Of a stretch of DNA of 10,334 nucleotides, positions 8,939 to 10,334 are shown piece by piece. A program made the translations under genes and the position numbers. Position 1 is the stretch's first letter, and every line of letters starts with the position of its first letter. Source of the DNA: Planctomycetota bacterium (GTDB lineage: Bacteria > Planctomycetota > UBA11346); contig JACDEC010000070.1 in the NCBI GenBank assembly GCA_013816645.1, positions 1-10,334 on the forward strand, written 5' to 3'. The notes below the pieces were generated by a model. The model was given only the letters and a program-made list of their open reading frames with translations. It was not told where the DNA came from and searched no databases.

Positions 8939-9070
8939 GGCGGGGAACGATGCGCGGCTTGCGGGTTTCGGCAATCGATTGACTGAACCGATGCGTGACC
9001 ACTGCGCACGGCTAACGCCTCTTGCCCACCCCAGCCCGCCCCGGCAGGCTCGCGCGCCAAGGAGAGGCCC
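8939..9070. promoter_or_regulatory. Divergent intergenic region with 10-bp palindrome (8972-8981)
   Basis: These 132 bp separate the outward-facing pRiA4b-type and DGQHR genes and must hold any promoter for both. A perfect palindrome CAATCGATTG lies at 8972-8981 and runs into a TTGACT box (8979-8984) that matches a -35 hexamer in the + direction. No -10 hexamer stands at the expected 16-18 bp, so the promoter is unconfirmed. The palindrome could be an operator for shared control, but a 10-bp palindrome can occur by chance in a region this size. Confidence 0.3.
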
Positions 9071-10195
9071 ATGCTCGCGACCCGCGTTACCCAGAAGGAA
9101 GGCGCCTTCTATACCGTCGCCTATCCAGCCGAGGACCTCCTGCGTCGGATCCGCTTCACTACCCGCTTCGAGGCGGACGAGGGCAAGATCACCGCCGACG
9201 CGCCGGCCGAGGCCGACGACATCGGCAGCTTCATCCACAAGGTCGAGAAGAGCGAAGGCGCCTTCCAGCGTCCGATCGCCAAGGCCAAGATCGCCGCGAT
9301 CCGCAACTTCTACGAGACCTGCGGCGCCCAGCCGATGATCCCGGGATCGGTCCTGCTCTATACTCCGGATCGCCTGCGCTTCGACCCCGTGCAGCCCTGG
9401 GAGCACGTCGGCGACCTCCAGGAGCCCAAGGACAAGTTCCTGATCATCGACGGCCAGCACCGTCTCGCCGCGCTGCACTTCCACCTGCTCAAGCATCCCG
9501 AGGAAGCCAAGCAGATCCGCGTGCCCACGGTGATCTTCGACGGCCGCAACGAGGACTTCGCCGCCGAGATGTTCGTGATCATCAATTCGACCGGCACGCG
9601 CATCAACAAGAGCCACCTCATCGACCTCTACGAGCGCGTGTCCTTCGCCGGCACCGACCGCAAGCTGGCCGCGCGCGTCGTCGAGCGCCTGTATTCCGCC
9701 GACGACAGCCCGCTGCGCTACCGCATCAACCGCCTGGGCGGCCGTTCGGGCAAGGAGAAGTGGATCCTCCAGGCCGAGCTCTTCAACGAAGTCCACCGCT
9801 GGGTGGCCGTCGACAAGAAGCTCAGCGCCGCCGCACCGGAAGTGCAGCGCCGCTACGAGGTGCTGCGCGACTTCTTCGCCGCCGCCGCGCTCGCCTGGGG
9901 CGACGCCTGGGGTGCCAACGACGCCATGGTCACCAAGCCGGTGACGCTCAAGGCCCTGGTCCGGGTCTGCGCCGACCTGGCCGCGGCTGATGGTAAGGTC
10001 GACGGCCGCGCCGAGCGCTGGAGCAAGCGCCTGGCCGTGTGGACGTCGCGCCAACGCGACTTCCGCGCCGAGGGCTTCTACGAGCGCTTCGCCGCCAAGG
10101 GCCAGATCGAGCGCGTCGCGCGCATCCACCGCGATCTCTCTGCCGCGATCGGCGTGCAGCCGCGCCGCGGCGTGAAGGTCGCGGCCGAGGGATGA
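9071..10195 (+). CDS. DGQHR-domain protein (DndB-like)
   Basis: A 374-residue protein of the DGQHR group, named for the motif seen here as LIIDGQHRLAAL with D127-R131. A second signature follows: MFVIINSTGTRINKSHLIDL at about 170-189. The fold is ParB/sulfiredoxin-like in relatives such as DndB, which regulates DNA phosphorothioation, and in many uncharacterised accessory-island proteins. I call it DGQHR rather than DndB because no dndC, dndD or dndE is visible. The C-terminal 150 residues are helical and basic, without a recognised domain. ATG 9071 is well supported by AAGGAG at 9059-9064. It is divergent from the pRiA4b-type gene. Its stop overlaps the next start as ATGA (10192-10195), so the two are probably translationally coupled and functionally linked. 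Confidence 0.85.
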   Translation: MLATRVTQKEGAFYTVAYPAEDLLRRIRFTTRFEADEGKITADAPAEADDIGSFIHKVEKSEGAFQRPIAKAKIAAIRNFYETCGAQPMIPGSVLLYTPDRLRFDPVQPWEHVGDLQEPKDKFLIIDGQHRLAALHFHLLKHPEEAKQIRVPTVIFDGRNEDFAAEMFVIINSTGTRINKSHLIDLYERVSFAGTDRKLAARVVERLYSADDSPLRYRINRLGGRSGKEKWILQAELFNEVHRWVAVDKKLSAAAPEVQRRYEVLRDFFAAAALAWGDAWGANDAMVTKPVTLKALVRVCADLAAADGKVDGRAERWSKRLAVWTSRQRDFRAEGFYERFAAKGQIERVARIHRDLSAAIGVQPRRGVKVAAEG

Positions 10196-10334
10196 GCCCG
10201 GGCGCGGAAATCTCGCCTCCGCTTCCGCCTCCGGCTCGGGCGGCGGGCGACACCGTCTTCACCATCAGCTACGGCTTCAACGATCTGACCTGCGGTCCGC
10301 TGGTCGACGCCGCGCACCGTGGCGACGCCGACGC
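10192..10334 (+). CDS. Unknown protein, N-terminal fragment, 3' end outside window
   Basis: An open frame starts at ATG 10192, sharing four bases (ATGA) with the end of the DGQHR gene, and runs 47 full codons without a stop to the window edge. The N-terminus is Pro/Ala-rich for about 18 residues, then becomes folded-looking (DTVFTISYGFNDLTCGPLVD). I do not recognise the family, and a fragment this short does not allow a functional call. The overlap suggests translational coupling with the DGQHR gene, so it is likely a partner in the same pathway. Codon usage is as GC-rich in third positions as the neighbours, which supports it being real. Confidence 0.6.
   Translation, partial: MSPGAEISPPLPPPARAAGDTVFTISYGFNDLTCGPLVDAAHRGDAD

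Noticed and set aside
7805..8986. 393-codon open frame on the + strand opposite the pRiA4b-type gene
   Set aside because: The - strand product carries the ordered pRiA4b motifs (YDFGDDW, CPPEDCGG); the + strand product has no domain and shadow-like composition.
8939..10129. Upstream extension of the pRiA4b-type protein to 867 residues
   Set aside because: The extra 397 residues are antisense to the well-supported DGQHR gene and cross the divergent intergenic region; an ATG at 8938 gives a sensible start.

Overview
The window is uniformly GC-rich, densely coding bacterial DNA with Shine-Dalgarno-led starts. Gene content (hybrid sensor kinase, Rcp1-type receivers, PknB-type kinase, SNF2 helicase) fits a high-GC proteobacterium. 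A Lysobacterales (Xanthomonadales) gammaproteobacterium is my best guess, but that is an inference from style and composition, not from a marker gene. I saw no rRNA, tRNA, CRISPR array, insertion sequence or transposase.

Layout. (1) 1-1713: the C-terminal part of a SNF2-family ATPase, with its 5' end outside the window. (2) 1714-2267: a 554-bp gene-free stretch. It opens with a 108-bp near-perfect hairpin element two bases after the helicase stop and continues as a less GC-rich leader with small hairpins. (3) 2268-7482: three tightly spaced signalling genes on the + strand: a stand-alone receiver, a Ser/Thr kinase fused to a receiver, and a 936-residue multi-receiver hybrid histidine kinase ending in an HPt domain. 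(4) 7526-8938 on the - strand: a pRiA4b ORF-3 family protein with a long unrecognised N-terminal half, convergent with the hybrid kinase. (5) 9071-10195 on the + strand: a DGQHR-domain (DndB-like) protein, divergent from the pRiA4b gene across 132 bp. It overlaps by ATGA with a further gene that runs off the right edge.

How the genes may work together. The three signalling genes have gaps of only 42 and 49 bp and look like one operon. Together they encode six receiver-type domains (five apparently phosphorylatable, one degenerate), one HPt, one HisKA/HATPase core and one Ser/Thr kinase, but no recognisable DNA-binding or enzymatic output other than the Ser/Thr kinase. The most notable observation is that the expected phospho-accepting histidine of the HisKA H-box is a tyrosine (Y157), while the ATP-binding boxes, two internal receivers and the HPt histidine look intact. 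Phosphoryl groups might therefore enter the relay from another kinase, or the Ser/Thr kinase may be the real output. The right-hand part (pRiA4b-type protein, DGQHR protein and unknown coupled gene) looks like accessory DNA and could be the edge of a DNA-modification or defence locus, but the window ends too early to tell.
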